Numbered from the stretch's first letter, positions 35,766 through 45,651 are shown. The stretch: DNA of 64,000 bases from Cognatishimia sp. 1_MG-2023 (GCF_030548175.1 NZ_JAUORX010000003.1:372001-436000), one strand, 5' to 3'. Notes: a model not told the origin generated them from the sequence alone. A program made the numbers and translations.

Positions 35766-36803
35766 ATGACGGAACAGACCACATCACAGCGGATTTCACG
35801 CGCGGCGTTGCATTCAACAGCGCGTTTAAGTGTGGCACCTATGATGGATTGGACTGACAGGCATTGTCGGTATTTTCATCGTGTGCTGTCAAAAGAGACC
35901 TTGTTGTACACTGAAATGGTGACTGCGCCTGCGTTGGTGCGGGGTGGGGCATTGCATTTGTTGGAGTATTCACCCGAAGAGCATCCTGTTGCGCTGCAGC
36001 TTGGCGGGTCTGACCCCAAGGAATTGGCAGAGGCGACGAAGCTGGGTGCTGCGGCTGGCTATGATGAGATCAACCTGAATGTTGGCTGCCCGTCGGATCG
36101 GGTTCAGTCGGGGACGTTCGGGGCCGTTTTGATGAAGCACCCACAACTTGTGGCTGACTGCATTGCAGAGATGCAGGCGGCGACGGATGTGGAAGTGACA
36201 GTAAAGTGTCGACTTGGTGTCGATGATCAAGTGTCAGAAGAGGTTTTGCCAGCCTTCTTAGAAACCGTTTCGGCGACGGGGATCACTCGGTTTACGTTAC
36301 ATGCGCGTAAAGCCTGGCTGAAAGGGCTGTCGCCTAAGGAAAACCGCGATATTCCTCCGTTGGATTATGAGCTGGTGCATCGCATGAAGGCGGCGTTTCC
36401 GCATCTACATTTGTCGATCAATGGCGGGATTGCCTCGTTGGATGAGGCGATGCCGCATCTTGAGCGCGGGCTAGATGGCGTGATGATTGGCCGAGCGGCT
36501 TATCATGATCCCTCGCGTGTGCTTTTGGACGCGGATACGCGCGTTTATGGGACGGACCATCACATGACGGCGGAAGCCGCCGTTCATGAGATGTTGGATT
36601 ACATCGAAGCCCATGTGACGGCGGGTGGCAAATTGAGCCAGATCACACGACATATGTTAGGACTGTTTACCGGCCGACCCGGTGCGCGGATTTGGCGGCG
36701 GACACTGTCCGAAGGAGCGCATAAGCGTGGGGCAGGGCCAGAGCTGGTTCTGGACGCGATGGCGCAAATGAAACAAAGCCTTGCAGGACATGCGGCAGAA
36801 TAA
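35766..36803 (+). CDS. dusA: tRNA-dihydrouridine(20/20a) synthase
   Basis: 345 residues from ATG 35766 (MTEQTTSQRISRAALHSTAR); starts at 35703-35706 or 35739 are possible, with GGGA before the earlier one. Reduces uridine 20 and 20a of tRNA D-loop using FMN and NADPH. FMN barrel with LSVAPMMDWTDRHCRYF, PVALQLGGSDPKELAEA, YDEINLNVGCPSDRVQSG (catalytic Cys) and VTVKCRLGVDD; ARKAWLKGLSPKENRDIPP is the DusA-specific block. The helical C-domain ends MKQSLAGHAAE. Eleven bases separate it from the TauE gene. Confidence 0.95.
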   Translation: MTEQTTSQRISRAALHSTARLSVAPMMDWTDRHCRYFHRVLSKETLLYTEMVTAPALVRGGALHLLEYSPEEHPVALQLGGSDPKELAEATKLGAAAGYDEINLNVGCPSDRVQSGTFGAVLMKHPQLVADCIAEMQAATDVEVTVKCRLGVDDQVSEEVLPAFLETVSATGITRFTLHARKAWLKGLSPKENRDIPPLDYELVHRMKAAFPHLHLSINGGIASLDEAMPHLERGLDGVMIGRAAYHDPSRVLLDADTRVYGTDHHMTAEAAVHEMLDYIEAHVTAGGKLSQITRHMLGLFTGRPGARIWRRTLSEGAHKRGAGPELVLDAMAQMKQSLAGHAAE

Positions 36804-36814
36804 GGATTTCCTAG

Positions 36815-37639
36815 ATGCCTGAACTTTCTTTGTTGTTGCCGATGGGCCTATTGTTGGTGGTGATCGGTGGCGTTGCCGGTGTGTTGGCAGGGTTATTGGG
36901 CGTTGGCGGTGGTATCGTGCTGGTGCCTGCGTTTTTCTATACGTTTCAGACACTTGGTTATGATGGGCCGCAGTTGATGCAGCTGTGCTTGGGCACGTCT
37001 TTGGCGACGATCGTGGTGACCTCTGTGCGCTCCGTGTTGAGCCACCATAAAAAGGGTGCCGTGGATTGGAGTATTTTGCGTACATGGGCGCCGGGGATTG
37101 TAATTGGCGCAATTGTGGGTGTGATGGTGGCGGCTTCGCTGCGGTCGGGGACCTTGCAGGGGATCTTTGGTGTTCTGGGGATCGCGATAGGCATCTACAT
37201 GGGGTTTGGGCGATCTGAGTGGCGCTTGGGCCAGCAGATGCCGCGTGGCGTCACGCGTGGTGTATTAAGCCCAATGGTTGGGTTCCTGTCAGTCTTGATG
37301 GGGATTGGTGGCGGTAGCTTTGGTGTGCCGCTGATGAGCCTGTTTAACACGCCCATTCACCGGGCCGTTGCAACGGCGGCTGGGTTTGGTTTGATCATCG
37401 CGGTGCCGGGTGTTGTCGGGTTCCTATTGGTGAGCCTTGATCCGGCAATGCGCCCGCCCTTTACAATCGGGGCCGTTAACCTAGTGGCCTTTGGCATTGT
37501 TATTGTGATGACCTTGATGACTGCACCTTTGGGCGTGAAACTGGCGCATGCGATGGACCCCAAGCCGCTCAAGCGAGTCTTTGCGGTGTTCCTGACTTTG
37601 GTGGCATTGAATATGTTGCGGAAGGCATTGGGCTACTAA
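36815..37639 (+). CDS. Sulfite exporter TauE/SafE family protein
   Basis: 274 residues, ATG 36815 after AAGGATTTCCTAG. Two repeats of a TauE/SafE membrane unit, each opening with a glycine-rich helix: GVLAGLLGVGGGIVLVPAFF (about 25-44) and FLSVLMGIGGGSFGVPLMS (about 157-175). About eight TM segments; C-terminus KRVFAVFLTLVALNMLRKAL. Family members export organosulfur anions, sulfite or sulfoacetate, but the substrate cannot be inferred from context. Probably cotranscribed with dusA. Confidence 0.92.
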   Translation: MPELSLLLPMGLLLVVIGGVAGVLAGLLGVGGGIVLVPAFFYTFQTLGYDGPQLMQLCLGTSLATIVVTSVRSVLSHHKKGAVDWSILRTWAPGIVIGAIVGVMVAASLRSGTLQGIFGVLGIAIGIYMGFGRSEWRLGQQMPRGVTRGVLSPMVGFLSVLMGIGGGSFGVPLMSLFNTPIHRAVATAAGFGLIIAVPGVVGFLLVSLDPAMRPPFTIGAVNLVAFGIVIVMTLMTAPLGVKLAHAMDPKPLKRVFAVFLTLVALNMLRKALGY

Positions 37640-37804
37640 GCAATTCTTCGAAAATAGGGCAGTTGCGTTCCTAAAGCGGCCACAAATTCGTCTAATTATT
37701 AATATTGTTTCGCACACGTATACGTAGAAAATTTTTGTTTCACTTTCGCTCTATTTTGAGCGTATGCCGTTAATATGATATTATAAGACTGGAAGGTCAT
37801 TCCG

Positions 37805-38767
37805 ATGGAAATTTTTCTTTTATTGGGTGTATTTGCCCTGGGATCGTTTATCTACACACAATTGGATGACGATGAAGACAGTAGCGCTCCAGAGGTTGAA
37901 GAGCCGGAAATTACACCTGATTTGCCAGGTGATCCGAGCGATCCTGAAGAGCCAGAAGACGAGTTTTCGTTTGATGATACCATTGTCGGTACAGATCTAG
38001 CTGATACGTTGGTTGGTACACCGTTGGACGAGATTATCGACGGAGGTAATGGCGCAGATACCATTAATGGTAGCGGCGGGCACGACGGTATTCTTGGCGG
38101 TTCAGGCGCAGATGTGATTGATGGCGACAGCGGTCACGACATTATCATTGGCGAATCTGGGAACGACACAATTGACGGCGCTGGTGGCAACGATTTGATC
38201 ACTGGTTCGTCGGGTGACGATGAAGTTGATGGCAACGAAGGCAATGACTTTGTGCTTGGCGGTAGCGGTGATGACAATGTGCACGGCGGTGAAGGTAATG
38301 ACATCCTAGATGGTGAAACTGGATCCGATACAATCCGCGGTGGTGCAGGTGACGATCTGATTATCGGCTATTTTGAAGATGATCAGGAGGCATTTGATGC
38401 TATGGCGCCTGATGAAACTGATGCGGATACGATCCGTGGTGGTACTGGTGATGACTTCATCCTACTTGGCAGCGGCGATAAAGCGTTGGGCGAAGAAGGG
38501 GCGGATGAGTTCCGGACTGGTATTTGGGTGAACGGTACGGATGTACCGGTGATCAAAGACTATGACGACAGTGAAGACGTTATCAGCGTTGTAGCGCCAG
38601 AGGATGCGCCCGGTGTTGTGACGATCGCCGAAGCGTCTACTGCTGGCGATGCGCAAGTCTTTGTGGATGGTGTGATGGTGGCGCTTGTTAAGGATGCCTT
38701 TGGCACGCTTGAAGCGGCTGACGTCAACGTTGTTGTTGAGTATACGCCTTTGGAAGCGACTGCTTAA
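37805..38767 (+). CDS. RTX-type calcium-binding protein with N-terminal membrane anchor
   Basis: 320 very acidic residues. The start MEIFLLLGVFALGSFIYTQL is a single hydrophobic segment, followed by an Asp/Glu/Pro-rich linker (about 21-60). It continues with about a dozen nonapeptide repeats of the GGxGxDxUx kind (for example GGSGADVIDG, GGEGNDILDG, GGAGDDLIIG; about 75-235), interrupted once by an acidic loop. A C-terminal domain (about 245-320) resembles the tail of other Rhodobacterales RTX proteins. RTX repeats bind Ca2+ as parallel beta-rolls. Export would normally be type I via the C-terminus; here the N-terminal anchor argues for membrane tethering. AT-rich promoter region upstream, terminator downstream. 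Confidence 0.88.
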   Translation: MEIFLLLGVFALGSFIYTQLDDDEDSSAPEVEEPEITPDLPGDPSDPEEPEDEFSFDDTIVGTDLADTLVGTPLDEIIDGGNGADTINGSGGHDGILGGSGADVIDGDSGHDIIIGESGNDTIDGAGGNDLITGSSGDDEVDGNEGNDFVLGGSGDDNVHGGEGNDILDGETGSDTIRGGAGDDLIIGYFEDDQEAFDAMAPDETDADTIRGGTGDDFILLGSGDKALGEEGADEFRTGIWVNGTDVPVIKDYDDSEDVISVVAPEDAPGVVTIAEASTAGDAQVFVDGVMVALVKDAFGTLEAADVNVVVEYTPLEATA

Positions 38768-38789
38768 TAAAAGTCCGAAAAGTGTAAGG

Positions 38790-38825
38790 TATCGCGGTCA
38801 ACTTTGTTGGTCGCGATATTATTTT
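38790..38825 (+). terminator. Intrinsic terminator of the RTX gene
   Basis: TATCGCG (38790-38796) and CGCGATA (38812-38818) with inner TCAA/TTGG pairing, followed by TTATTTTG. Confidence 0.7.
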
Positions 38826-38862
38826 GTTCTGTTTGTGTGGTTCGTCTGGCGATGAGTTATCG

Positions 38863-39114
38863 CTATTTGGACGATTTTAGCCGGGCAGAACGGCCGCCTC
38901 TGCGCTGTTTTAGGCGTGAGGCGCGCGTTGGTAAGTCCGTCATGATTTCGGCACGCTCTTCGTTTGGCATTTTGGACCAGCGCGAGATTTCTTCTATGGT
39001 TCTGAAGCAACCTGTACAGATACGTTCCTTTGGGTGGACGACGCAGATGTTGATGCAGGGGCTTTCGATCTCTGCACGTTTCCAGACAGGTGGATTGGTT
39101 TCGTTGTTCACCAT
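38863..39114 (-). CDS. DUF1289 family Cys-rich protein
   Basis: 83 residues from ATG 39114 (MVNNETNPPVWKRAEIESPC) after AAGGAAGCT. Compact cysteine motif CINICVVHPKERICTGCFRT followed by IEEISRWSKMPNEERAEIM, the DUF1289 pattern, probably a small metal-binding (zinc or Fe-S) domain. Basic C-terminal tail (KQRRGGRSARLKSSK). Last gene of the minus-strand run ccmI-ruvX-DUF1289, 7 bp after ruvX. Function unknown. Confidence 0.88.
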   Translation of the reverse strand: MVNNETNPPVWKRAEIESPCINICVVHPKERICTGCFRTIEEISRWSKMPNEERAEIMTDLPTRASRLKQRRGGRSARLKSSK

Positions 39115-39121
39115 AGCTTCC

Positions 39122-39604
39122 TTATGCGCGCCGTAAGTGTGCCAGCCGGTCAAGCACACCCTGCAAGATATAGCTCGCCGCGACATGGTCAATGACCTCT
39201 GCACGACGTTTGCGGCTGGTGTCGGCCTCTAGCAAGGCGCGTTCTGCAGCGACGGTAGAAAGGCGTTCGTCCCAATATATAATTGGCAGAGGGGTTAATT
39301 TCGCCATGTTGCGGGCAAAGGCACGGGTTGATTGTGCACGGGGGCCTTCGCTGCCATCCATGTTAAGGGGCAGGCCAAGGACAATAGCGCCAACGTTACG
39401 TTCCGCGATAATTTCCAGCAAGCGGGCGGCATCAACACCGAACTTTTTCCGTTTGACAGTTTCCAATGGTGTTGCTGCGGATTGCAGCCCATCAGAAACG
39501 GCGACTCCAATTGTTTTGGTGCCCAAATCCAAGCCAATAAGTGCTTGCATCTGCGGAATTGAACCGACGTTTTCTTCAATATTGTCAATAAGGTTGTCGG
39601 TCAT
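39122..39604 (-). CDS. ruvX: Holliday junction resolvase-like protein / pre-16S rRNA nuclease
   Basis: 160 residues from ATG 39604 ([20 protein letters not shown]). RNase H-like YqgF/RuvX fold: [20 protein letters not shown] (about 23-42, catalytic Asp), [20 protein letters not shown] (about 80-99), and [17 protein letters not shown] (about 119-135). RuvX trims the 5' end of pre-16S rRNA in E. coli and is essential in many bacteria. Starts two bases after the ccmI stop. Confidence 0.93.
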   Translation of the reverse strand: MTDNLIDNIEENVGSIPQMQALIGLDLGTKTIGVAVSDGLQSAATPLETVKRKKFGVDAARLLEIIAERNVGAIVLGLPLNMDGSEGPRAQSTRAFARNMAKLTPLPIIYWDERLSTVAAERALLEADTSRKRRAEVIDHVAASYILQGVLDRLAHLRRA

Positions 39605-39606
39605 TG

Positions 39607-40815
39607 TTAAAGTCCAGCTTGTGTGGCGGCGGCTTGTACGGTGGCAAGGGCCTGTGGGTTGTCGGCAAAGACAGTTTGCGCCTCTGTCCAGATGGTGCGG
39701 CTGCGTTCTGTTTCGCCTAATACGGCATAGGCCGATATGAGTTGCGCCCATTCAGCTGGGGTGCCGCCCTCTGTTGCGAGACGGTCAGATAGGCTGGCCA
39801 CCATGGATTGAATCATAGCGGCGCGATCTTCTGGGCTTAGCTCTTCGGCGGCTTGGATGTCGTCGGCAGAGGGGCCGCGCGGTGCAGGGGCTGTGTAGTT
39901 GACGCCAGCAATCCAAGCGAGGTCATCAATGCGCGCGCGAATGGGGGGGATCCACGGGGCGGCTTCTGGACCTTCTTCAAGCAGGTCACGCCAAACGCGG
40001 AAGGTCATATCGGGGCGTCCATTTTGGGTAAGCATCAGGCCCATGTAGTAACGGGCAAAACCGTCATTGGGATCGCGAGCCATGGCTTCGCGTAAGGCAA
40101 TGTCAGCCTCGGGAGAGATATACCCCTGAGCGGCTCGGATCATCAGATCAGCAAGCTGCGTAAAATCGTTGCCACGAACGGCGTCACCCTTAAGGGAGAT
40201 TACCTTTTCCTGTGCTTCGTATGCGGCGCGAAAATTGCCAAGGGTGGCTTCGTTACGTGCCAGTAGTTCTTGGCCACGTAGATCGTTTGGGTTTTCTTGA
40301 ACTTTGATCCGTAGCTCTTTGATTAGGTTTGAAAAATTCTCATCGACGGTTCGCTCTTTTAATGCAGGGAGCTGGGCCTCGCGTGTGGCCTGTGATGGGC
40401 GGGAGGCCAGTAAATTCTGGGCGGCTGCAAACCGGTCTTGAAGCGGTTGATCTTCGTAGCTTGGGGCACCGATTTGGCTGTAGATGCCGATGGTGCCAAG
40501 CAGCAGAAATGCAAAACAGGCAGCAGCCATGGTTTTGCCTAAACCCTTGGGTTGTCCGCCATCTGTACTGCCTTTTTTCAATTGGGCGTCAGCAGTCAAG
40601 ATGCGCCGCGATATTTCAATACGCGCACGTTCTGCATCTGTTTCGGGGAGAACGCCGCGGGTAAGGTCGCGATCAACTTCTTTGAGCTGGTCACGGTACA
40701 CTTGCAAATCATATGCCGCAGGTGGCACGCTATTTGCACCGCCACGCAACATAGTCACGCCCAGAAACGTCCCAACGATGGCGGCCAAAAGCCCTGCGAT
40801 GATCCAGAACAGCAT
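39607..40815 (-). CDS. ccmI: Cytochrome c biogenesis protein CcmI
   Basis: 402 residues, ATG 40815 after AAGGAGGACAGG. Two N-terminal TM segments ([20 protein letters not shown] and [20 protein letters not shown]) flank a cytoplasmic leucine-zipper-like loop ([20 protein letters not shown]). A large periplasmic TPR domain follows ([38 protein letters not shown]). CcmI chaperones apocytochrome c to the CcmFH haem lyase. Other ccm genes are not in the window. Upstream gene of a run with ruvX. Confidence 0.92.
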   Translation of the reverse strand: MLFWIIAGLLAAIVGTFLGVTMLRGGANSVPPAAYDLQVYRDQLKEVDRDLTRGVLPETDAERARIEISRRILTADAQLKKGSTDGGQPKGLGKTMAAACFAFLLLGTIGIYSQIGAPSYEDQPLQDRFAAAQNLLASRPSQATREAQLPALKERTVDENFSNLIKELRIKVQENPNDLRGQELLARNEATLGNFRAAYEAQEKVISLKGDAVRGNDFTQLADLMIRAAQGYISPEADIALREAMARDPNDGFARYYMGLMLTQNGRPDMTFRVWRDLLEEGPEAAPWIPPIRARIDDLAWIAGVNYTAPAPRGPSADDIQAAEELSPEDRAAMIQSMVASLSDRLATEGGTPAEWAQLISAYAVLGETERSRTIWTEAQTVFADNPQALATVQAAATQAGL

Positions 40816-40986
40816 CCTGTCCTCCTTTTCGTATGCGTTTGATGTAGCGCTATGTGCGGCGGCAAGAAAGGGCGAAACGTTTTTGTGACTGCATGTCGCA
40901 ACTGACGATCAAACAGCCGGTTTGAACAAGGCTGAATTCTGGGAATTTGGCCAGATGGGCGGACAAGACATAGAATGGATATGCAT

Positions 40987-42234
40987 ATGCGCCGCTATTC
41001 CGCCTTTGCCATTGCCCGCGAGGCCCTCCGCTTTCACAGCGGATGGGAACGGGCGTGGCGTTCTCCGAATCCGAAAAAATCCTATGATGTCATTATTGTA
41101 GGGGCTGGGGGGCATGGTTTGGCGACGGCCTATTATCTGGGTAAGAACTTTGGCATTACCAATGTGGCGATCCTTGAAAAAGGGTGGCTTGGTGGGGGTA
41201 ACACCGGACGTAATACAACAATTATCCGGTCGAACTATTTACAAGACAGCTCTGCGGCTTTGTACGAAAAAGCGCGATCCTTGTACGAGACACTGTCGCA
41301 GGATCTGAACTACAATATCATGTTTTCTCCACGTGGTGTGATGATGCTTGCGCAGACCGAACATGAAGTGCGCGGGTATCAACGCACGGCGCAGGCCAAT
41401 GCTTTGCAGGGTGTGAAAACAGAGTTTATCAGCCCGCAGCGTGTCAAAGAGCTTTGCCCGATCATGAACATTGACGGGCCGCGCTATCCGGTGCTTGGGG
41501 CATTGCTGCAAGAGCGCGGCGGAACCGCGCGTCATGATGCGGTGGCTTGGGGCTATGCGCGGGCCTGTTCCGATATGGGTATGGATATTATTCAGCAATG
41601 CGAAGTGGTTGGCGTGCGGTCGGCGGGTGGCGTCGTGACAGGGGTAGATACGACCAAAGGCGCGATCGATTGTAAGAAACTGGGATTGGTGGTCGCCGGG
41701 AACTCTGGTGCTTTGGCTGGCATGGCAGGTTTCAGATTGCCGATGGAAAGCGTGGCGCTGCAGGCTTTGGTGTCTGAACCGATCAAGCCATGCATGGATG
41801 TCGTCGTGATGGCCAACACCGTTCATGGCTACCTAAGCCAGTCCGATAAAGGCGAGATGGTGATTGGTGGCGGAACGGATGGCTTCAACAACTACACCCA
41901 ACGCGGATCCTTTCATCACGTCGAAGAAACCGTGCGGGCTTTGGTGGAAACCTTCCCAATGTTGTCACGGCTGAAAATGCTGCGTCAGTGGGGCGGCATT
42001 GTGGATGTAACCGGGGATCGTTCACCGATCATTGGTAAAACACCACTGGGCAACTGTTTTATCAACGCAGGCTGGGGCACGGGCGGCTTTAAGGCCATTC
42101 CGGGCGGCGGCTGGGCTACGGCTGAATTGATCGCCAAGGGTGAACCGGGCGCGCTGTCTGCTGAATTTGGCATGGAACGCTTTATCGAAGGTCGGTTCAT
42201 TGATGAAAGCGTGGCCGCTGGCGTGGCGCATTAG
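40987..42234 (+). CDS. soxB: Sarcosine oxidase beta subunit
   Basis: 415 residues from ATG 40987 (MRRYSAFAIAREALRFHSGW), chosen because homologues start MKRYS-like; ATGs at 40975 and 40981 are in frame. Subunit of heterotetrameric sarcosine oxidase, which oxidatively demethylates N-methylglycine to glycine, forming H2O2 and 5,10-methylene-THF. FAD/NAD Rossmann motif YDVIIVGAGGHGLATAYYLG (about 29-48), GGGNTGRNTTIIRSNY, GGTARHDAVAWGYARA whose His fits the covalent FMN site, and C-terminal GWGTGGFKAIPGGGWATAEL. First gene of soxBDAG; 11 bp before soxD. Confidence 0.95.
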   Translation: MRRYSAFAIAREALRFHSGWERAWRSPNPKKSYDVIIVGAGGHGLATAYYLGKNFGITNVAILEKGWLGGGNTGRNTTIIRSNYLQDSSAALYEKARSLYETLSQDLNYNIMFSPRGVMMLAQTEHEVRGYQRTAQANALQGVKTEFISPQRVKELCPIMNIDGPRYPVLGALLQERGGTARHDAVAWGYARACSDMGMDIIQQCEVVGVRSAGGVVTGVDTTKGAIDCKKLGLVVAGNSGALAGMAGFRLPMESVALQALVSEPIKPCMDVVVMANTVHGYLSQSDKGEMVIGGGTDGFNNYTQRGSFHHVEETVRALVETFPMLSRLKMLRQWGGIVDVTGDRSPIIGKTPLGNCFINAGWGTGGFKAIPGGGWATAELIAKGEPGALSAEFGMERFIEGRFIDESVAAGVAH

Positions 42235-42245
42235 GGAGCTAAGAG

Positions 42246-42572
42246 ATGTTATTACTGAATTGCCCCTATTGCGGCGTATCTGCGGAAGAAACGGAATTTC
42301 ACGCCGAGGGCGAGGCGCATTTGAAACGCTTTGGTCCGGGGTCCGAGGATCAGGATTTTGAGAGCTACTTGTTCATGCGCAAAAATCCGAAGGGTGTGCA
42401 TTTTGAACGGTGGCGGCATGCGAATGGCTGTGGAAAGTATTTCCTGGCCGCGCGATGCACGATGACCTTGGAAATCTTTGGCACCTATTCGGCGCAAACG
42501 CACGAGCCGCCGAAACACGTTCAAGACGCCATTCGCGCCAAGCGGCCCACGTGGGAATGGGGGGCGTCATGA
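42246..42572 (+). CDS. soxD: Sarcosine oxidase delta subunit
   Basis: 108 residues, ATG 42246 after GGGAGCTAAGAG. Small zinc subunit of the tetramer: CPYCG with Cys6 and Cys9, and HANGCGK with His58 and Cys62, matching the CxxC...HxxxC ligand set. It bridges the alpha and beta subunits. Followed by a hairpin element and soxA. Confidence 0.95.
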   Translation: MLLLNCPYCGVSAEETEFHAEGEAHLKRFGPGSEDQDFESYLFMRKNPKGVHFERWRHANGCGKYFLAARCTMTLEIFGTYSAQTHEPPKHVQDAIRAKRPTWEWGAS

Positions 42573-42585
42573 TCTTCATCTTTCC

Positions 42586-42612
42586 CAAAATACTCCCGCC
42601 GGAGGCTCCGGC
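42586..42612 (-). repeat. GTATTTTG-plus-hairpin element before soxA
   Basis: On the minus strand, hairpin GCCGGAG/CTCCGGC (42612-42598) is followed by GGGAGTATTTTGGG (42593-42586 core). It resembles the unit after pccB at 2682-2719. It sits between soxD and soxA and may alter message stability within the operon. Confidence 0.45.
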
Positions 42613-42639
42613 AGCTCAATATACGCAGGAGCCCAAGAT

Positions 42640-45600
42640 ATGAGCACAAGACTTGCCAAAGGCGGCCGCCTGATCAATCGCGGCAAATCGGTTGAGTTTT
42701 CTTTTAATGGTCAACGTTTTAAAGGCTTTCAAGGGGATACCCTTGCGGCTGCGTTGTTGGCCAATGATCAGATGTTGATGGGCCGTTCGTTTAAATACCA
42801 CCGTCCACGTGGCGTGATTGCCAGCGGTGCTGAAGAGCCGAATGCCTTGGTTAATCTGGGCGAAGGTGGATCATTTGAGCCAAACCAACGCGCCACAACG
42901 ACTGAGGTGTTCAATGGGCTGACGGCGACGTCGCAGAACCATTGGCCAAGCTTGGAATTTGACGTGGGTGTTGTGAACAATGCCGTGGCGCGGTTTTTGC
43001 CTGCAGGGTTCTATTACAAGACTTTCATTCATCCGCGTGCTGCGTGGAAACATGTGTTTGAACCGATTGTGCGCCAGTCGGCGGGTCTTGGCAAAGCACC
43101 AAAGGATCGGGACGCGGATACCTATGAGCATTTTTATGCTTTTGTGGACGTTGTTGTTGTCGGTGGTGGCATTGCCGGATTGCAGGCCGCAAAGGCGGCG
43201 GCACTTGGTGGGGCCAAGGTTTTGGTCATGGAGCAGACGGCCCATTGGGGCGGTCGTGCACCGGTTGATGGTGGCACGGTTGATGGGGTCGCTGTTGCTG
43301 ATCACATTACGTCGTTGCTGAATGACCTAAAGGCCATGAAAAACGTAACCCTTCGCAATCGCACGATGGGTGCTGGTGTTTATGATCATGGCTATGTTCT
43401 GGGATATGAACGCCTGACAGATCACGCGCCAAAAGCCGCTGGACCACGGCATCGACTGTGGCGCGTGCGTGCGGGACAGATCATCACGGCGACGGGTGCG
43501 ATCGAGCGGCCTTTGTCCTTTGCGGGCAACGACATACCAGGTGTGATGCTGGCGAGTGCGTTACGGGATTACGCGGTGGACTACGGTGTTTCGGCTGGTG
43601 ACCGCACTGTTGTTGTCACCAACAATGATGATGCCTATCGCACGGCCATTGTTTTGAAACAGGCCGGATTAGATGTTCCTGTGATCTTGGATGCGCGAGC
43701 CGGAGGCGGTGGCGCCTTGGCGGACGAGGCGCGCGCGCTTGGCATTCGTGTGGAGAACGGTAAGGCCATTGCCAAGGTTAAGGGCGGCAAGCGTGTGACG
43801 GGCGTTGCGATTTGTGCGCAGGCTGGTGAAGGCGCTGCTCTAGAAGAGATTGCTTGTGATGCGGTGGCGATGTCTGGCGGGTGGTCGCCGGTGGTGCATC
43901 TGTGGTCGCATTGTGGTGGCAAGTTGAATTGGGACGACGCAGGCGCAATGTTTATGCCGGATACGACCCGTCCGCCGACCAATCAGAATGGCGATGGTTT
44001 TGTGATCCCAGCGGGATCGGCGAATGGGCCGATGATGTTGGATGGTGTCATTGCCGATGCTGTGGCGGCTGGAATGGCAGCGGCAGAGGCTGTTGGCAAA
44101 CCTGCGGCTGGCGTCGAGGTTCCAAAGGCTGAAAGCGAAGCGGAAGCGGCGTTAGAGCCGGTTTGGCTAATGCCGCAGGGCGCGGGTGCCAAACTGCGAG
44201 CGAAAGCGTGGTTGGATTATCAGAACGACGTTAAGGTCTCTGACGTGCGGCTGGCGGCGCAAGAGGGCTACGAAAGTGTCGAACATACCAAGCGATATAC
44301 CACGCTTGGCATGGCGACGGATCAAGGGAAGCTAAGCAATATCAATGGTCTGGCGACGTTGGCTGGGCAGTTGAATGCGCCTATTCCTGCGGTTGGTACA
44401 ACGACCTTCCGTCCGCCATATACGCCAATTTCAATGGGGGCGATTGCGGGTGAGGCGCGGGATGCGATGTTCCAGCCTGTGCGGCAAACGCCGATCCAGC
44501 CGTGGCATGACGCGAACGGTGCAGTCTATGAACCGGTTGGACAATGGCGGCGTCCGTATTGCTTTGCGCGTGGGGATGAGACTCGCGGGGCGGCTGTTAA
44601 GCGTGAGATTTTGCAAACACGGCAATCGCTGGGGATGCTGGATGCGTCCACTTTGGGCAAGCTGATTGTCAAAGGGCCGGATGCGGGCAAGTTCCTTGAT
44701 CTGCTTTACACCAACATGATGAGCACGCTGAAGGTTGGGAAATGTCGTTATGGTCTGATGTGTAACGAGAATGGGTTCTTGATCGACGATGGCGTTGTCG
44801 CGCGCATTGATGAAGAAACCTTCCTTTGCCACACAACAACCGGCGGTGCTGAGCGCATTCATGGTTGGATGGAAGATTGGCTGCAGTGCGAATGGTGGGA
44901 CATGAAGGTCTATGTGGCCAATGTCACCGAACAATACGCGCAGATCGCTGTGGTTGGTCCGAATGCCCGTAATGTGTTGGAAAAACTGGGTGGCATGGAT
45001 GTCTCGGCAGAGGGCTTGCCATTCATGGAATGGCGCGATGGCACCTTGGGTGGGTTTGATGTGCGGGCTTATCGGATCTCATTCTCTGGTGAGCTGTCTT
45101 ACGAGATTGCGGTGCCTGCAGGGCAGGGCTTGGCGCTTTGGCACGCGTTGTTGGACGCGGGCGAAGAGTTTGGCGTTATGCCGTATGGCACCGAAGCGTT
45201 GCATGTGATGCGGGCCGAGAAGGGCTTTATCATGATTGGGGATGAGACCGATGGCACGGTCATTCCGCAAGATTTAAACATGCAGTGGGCTATTTCTAAG
45301 AAAAAGGCTGACTTCCTTGGAAAGCGTGCATTTGAGCGACCTGCCATGGTTAGCGCAGATCGTTGGAAGCTGGTGGGACTTGAGACCTTGGATAAGTCGG
45401 TGCTGCCGGATGGGGCGTATGTACCTGCGGCGGGCTCCAACGCAAATGGGCAGCGGAATGTGCAGGGGCGCGTGACCTCTACCTATTATTCGCCGACCCT
45501 GGATCGGGGTATCGCCATGGCGCTGGTGCACTATGGACCGGAACGGATGGGCGAGTTGATTGAGGTCGCGCAGATCGACGGCCCAGCGATTAAAGCGCGG

Positions 45601-45651
45601 ATTGTTGATCCGGTGTTTTATGACAAGGACGGGGAGAAGCAGAATGTCTGA
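42640..45651 (+). CDS. soxA: Sarcosine oxidase alpha subunit
   Basis: 1003 residues from ATG 42640, AGGAG 10 nt upstream. N-terminal 2Fe-2S-ferredoxin-like/THF-associated segment (EFSFNGQRFKGFQGDTLAAA, SFKYHRPRGVIASGAEEPNA). A Rossmann FAD/NAD+ domain follows (VDVVVVGGGIAGLQAAKAAA, about 166-185). Then comes the region with DVRLAAQEGYESVEHTKRYT and a C-terminal GcvT-like tetrahydrofolate domain (about 610-1000: VKREILQTRQSLGMLDAST, SGELSYEIAVPAGQGL, GTEALHVMRAEKGFIMIGDE). The C-domain captures the methyl group as methylene-THF. It overlaps soxG by 8 nt. Confidence 0.95.
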   Translation: MSTRLAKGGRLINRGKSVEFSFNGQRFKGFQGDTLAAALLANDQMLMGRSFKYHRPRGVIASGAEEPNALVNLGEGGSFEPNQRATTTEVFNGLTATSQNHWPSLEFDVGVVNNAVARFLPAGFYYKTFIHPRAAWKHVFEPIVRQSAGLGKAPKDRDADTYEHFYAFVDVVVVGGGIAGLQAAKAAALGGAKVLVMEQTAHWGGRAPVDGGTVDGVAVADHITSLLNDLKAMKNVTLRNRTMGAGVYDHGYVLGYERLTDHAPKAAGPRHRLWRVRAGQIITATGAIERPLSFAGNDIPGVMLASALRDYAVDYGVSAGDRTVVVTNNDDAYRTAIVLKQAGLDVPVILDARAGGGGALADEARALGIRVENGKAIAKVKGGKRVTGVAICAQAGEGAALEEIACDAVAMSGGWSPVVHLWSHCGGKLNWDDAGAMFMPDTTRPPTNQNGDGFVIPAGSANGPMMLDGVIADAVAAGMAAAEAVGKPAAGVEVPKAESEAEAALEPVWLMPQGAGAKLRAKAWLDYQNDVKVSDVRLAAQEGYESVEHTKRYTTLGMATDQGKLSNINGLATLAGQLNAPIPAVGTTTFRPPYTPISMGAIAGEARDAMFQPVRQTPIQPWHDANGAVYEPVGQWRRPYCFARGDETRGAAVKREILQTRQSLGMLDASTLGKLIVKGPDAGKFLDLLYTNMMSTLKVGKCRYGLMCNENGFLIDDGVVARIDEETFLCHTTTGGAERIHGWMEDWLQCEWWDMKVYVANVTEQYAQIAVVGPNARNVLEKLGGMDVSAEGLPFMEWRDGTLGGFDVRAYRISFSGELSYEIAVPAGQGLALWHALLDAGEEFGVMPYGTEALHVMRAEKGFIMIGDETDGTVIPQDLNMQWAISKKKADFLGKRAFERPAMVSADRWKLVGLETLDKSVLPDGAYVPAAGSNANGQRNVQGRVTSTYYSPTLDRGIAMALVHYGPERMGELIEVAQIDGPAIKARIVDPVFYDKDGEKQNV

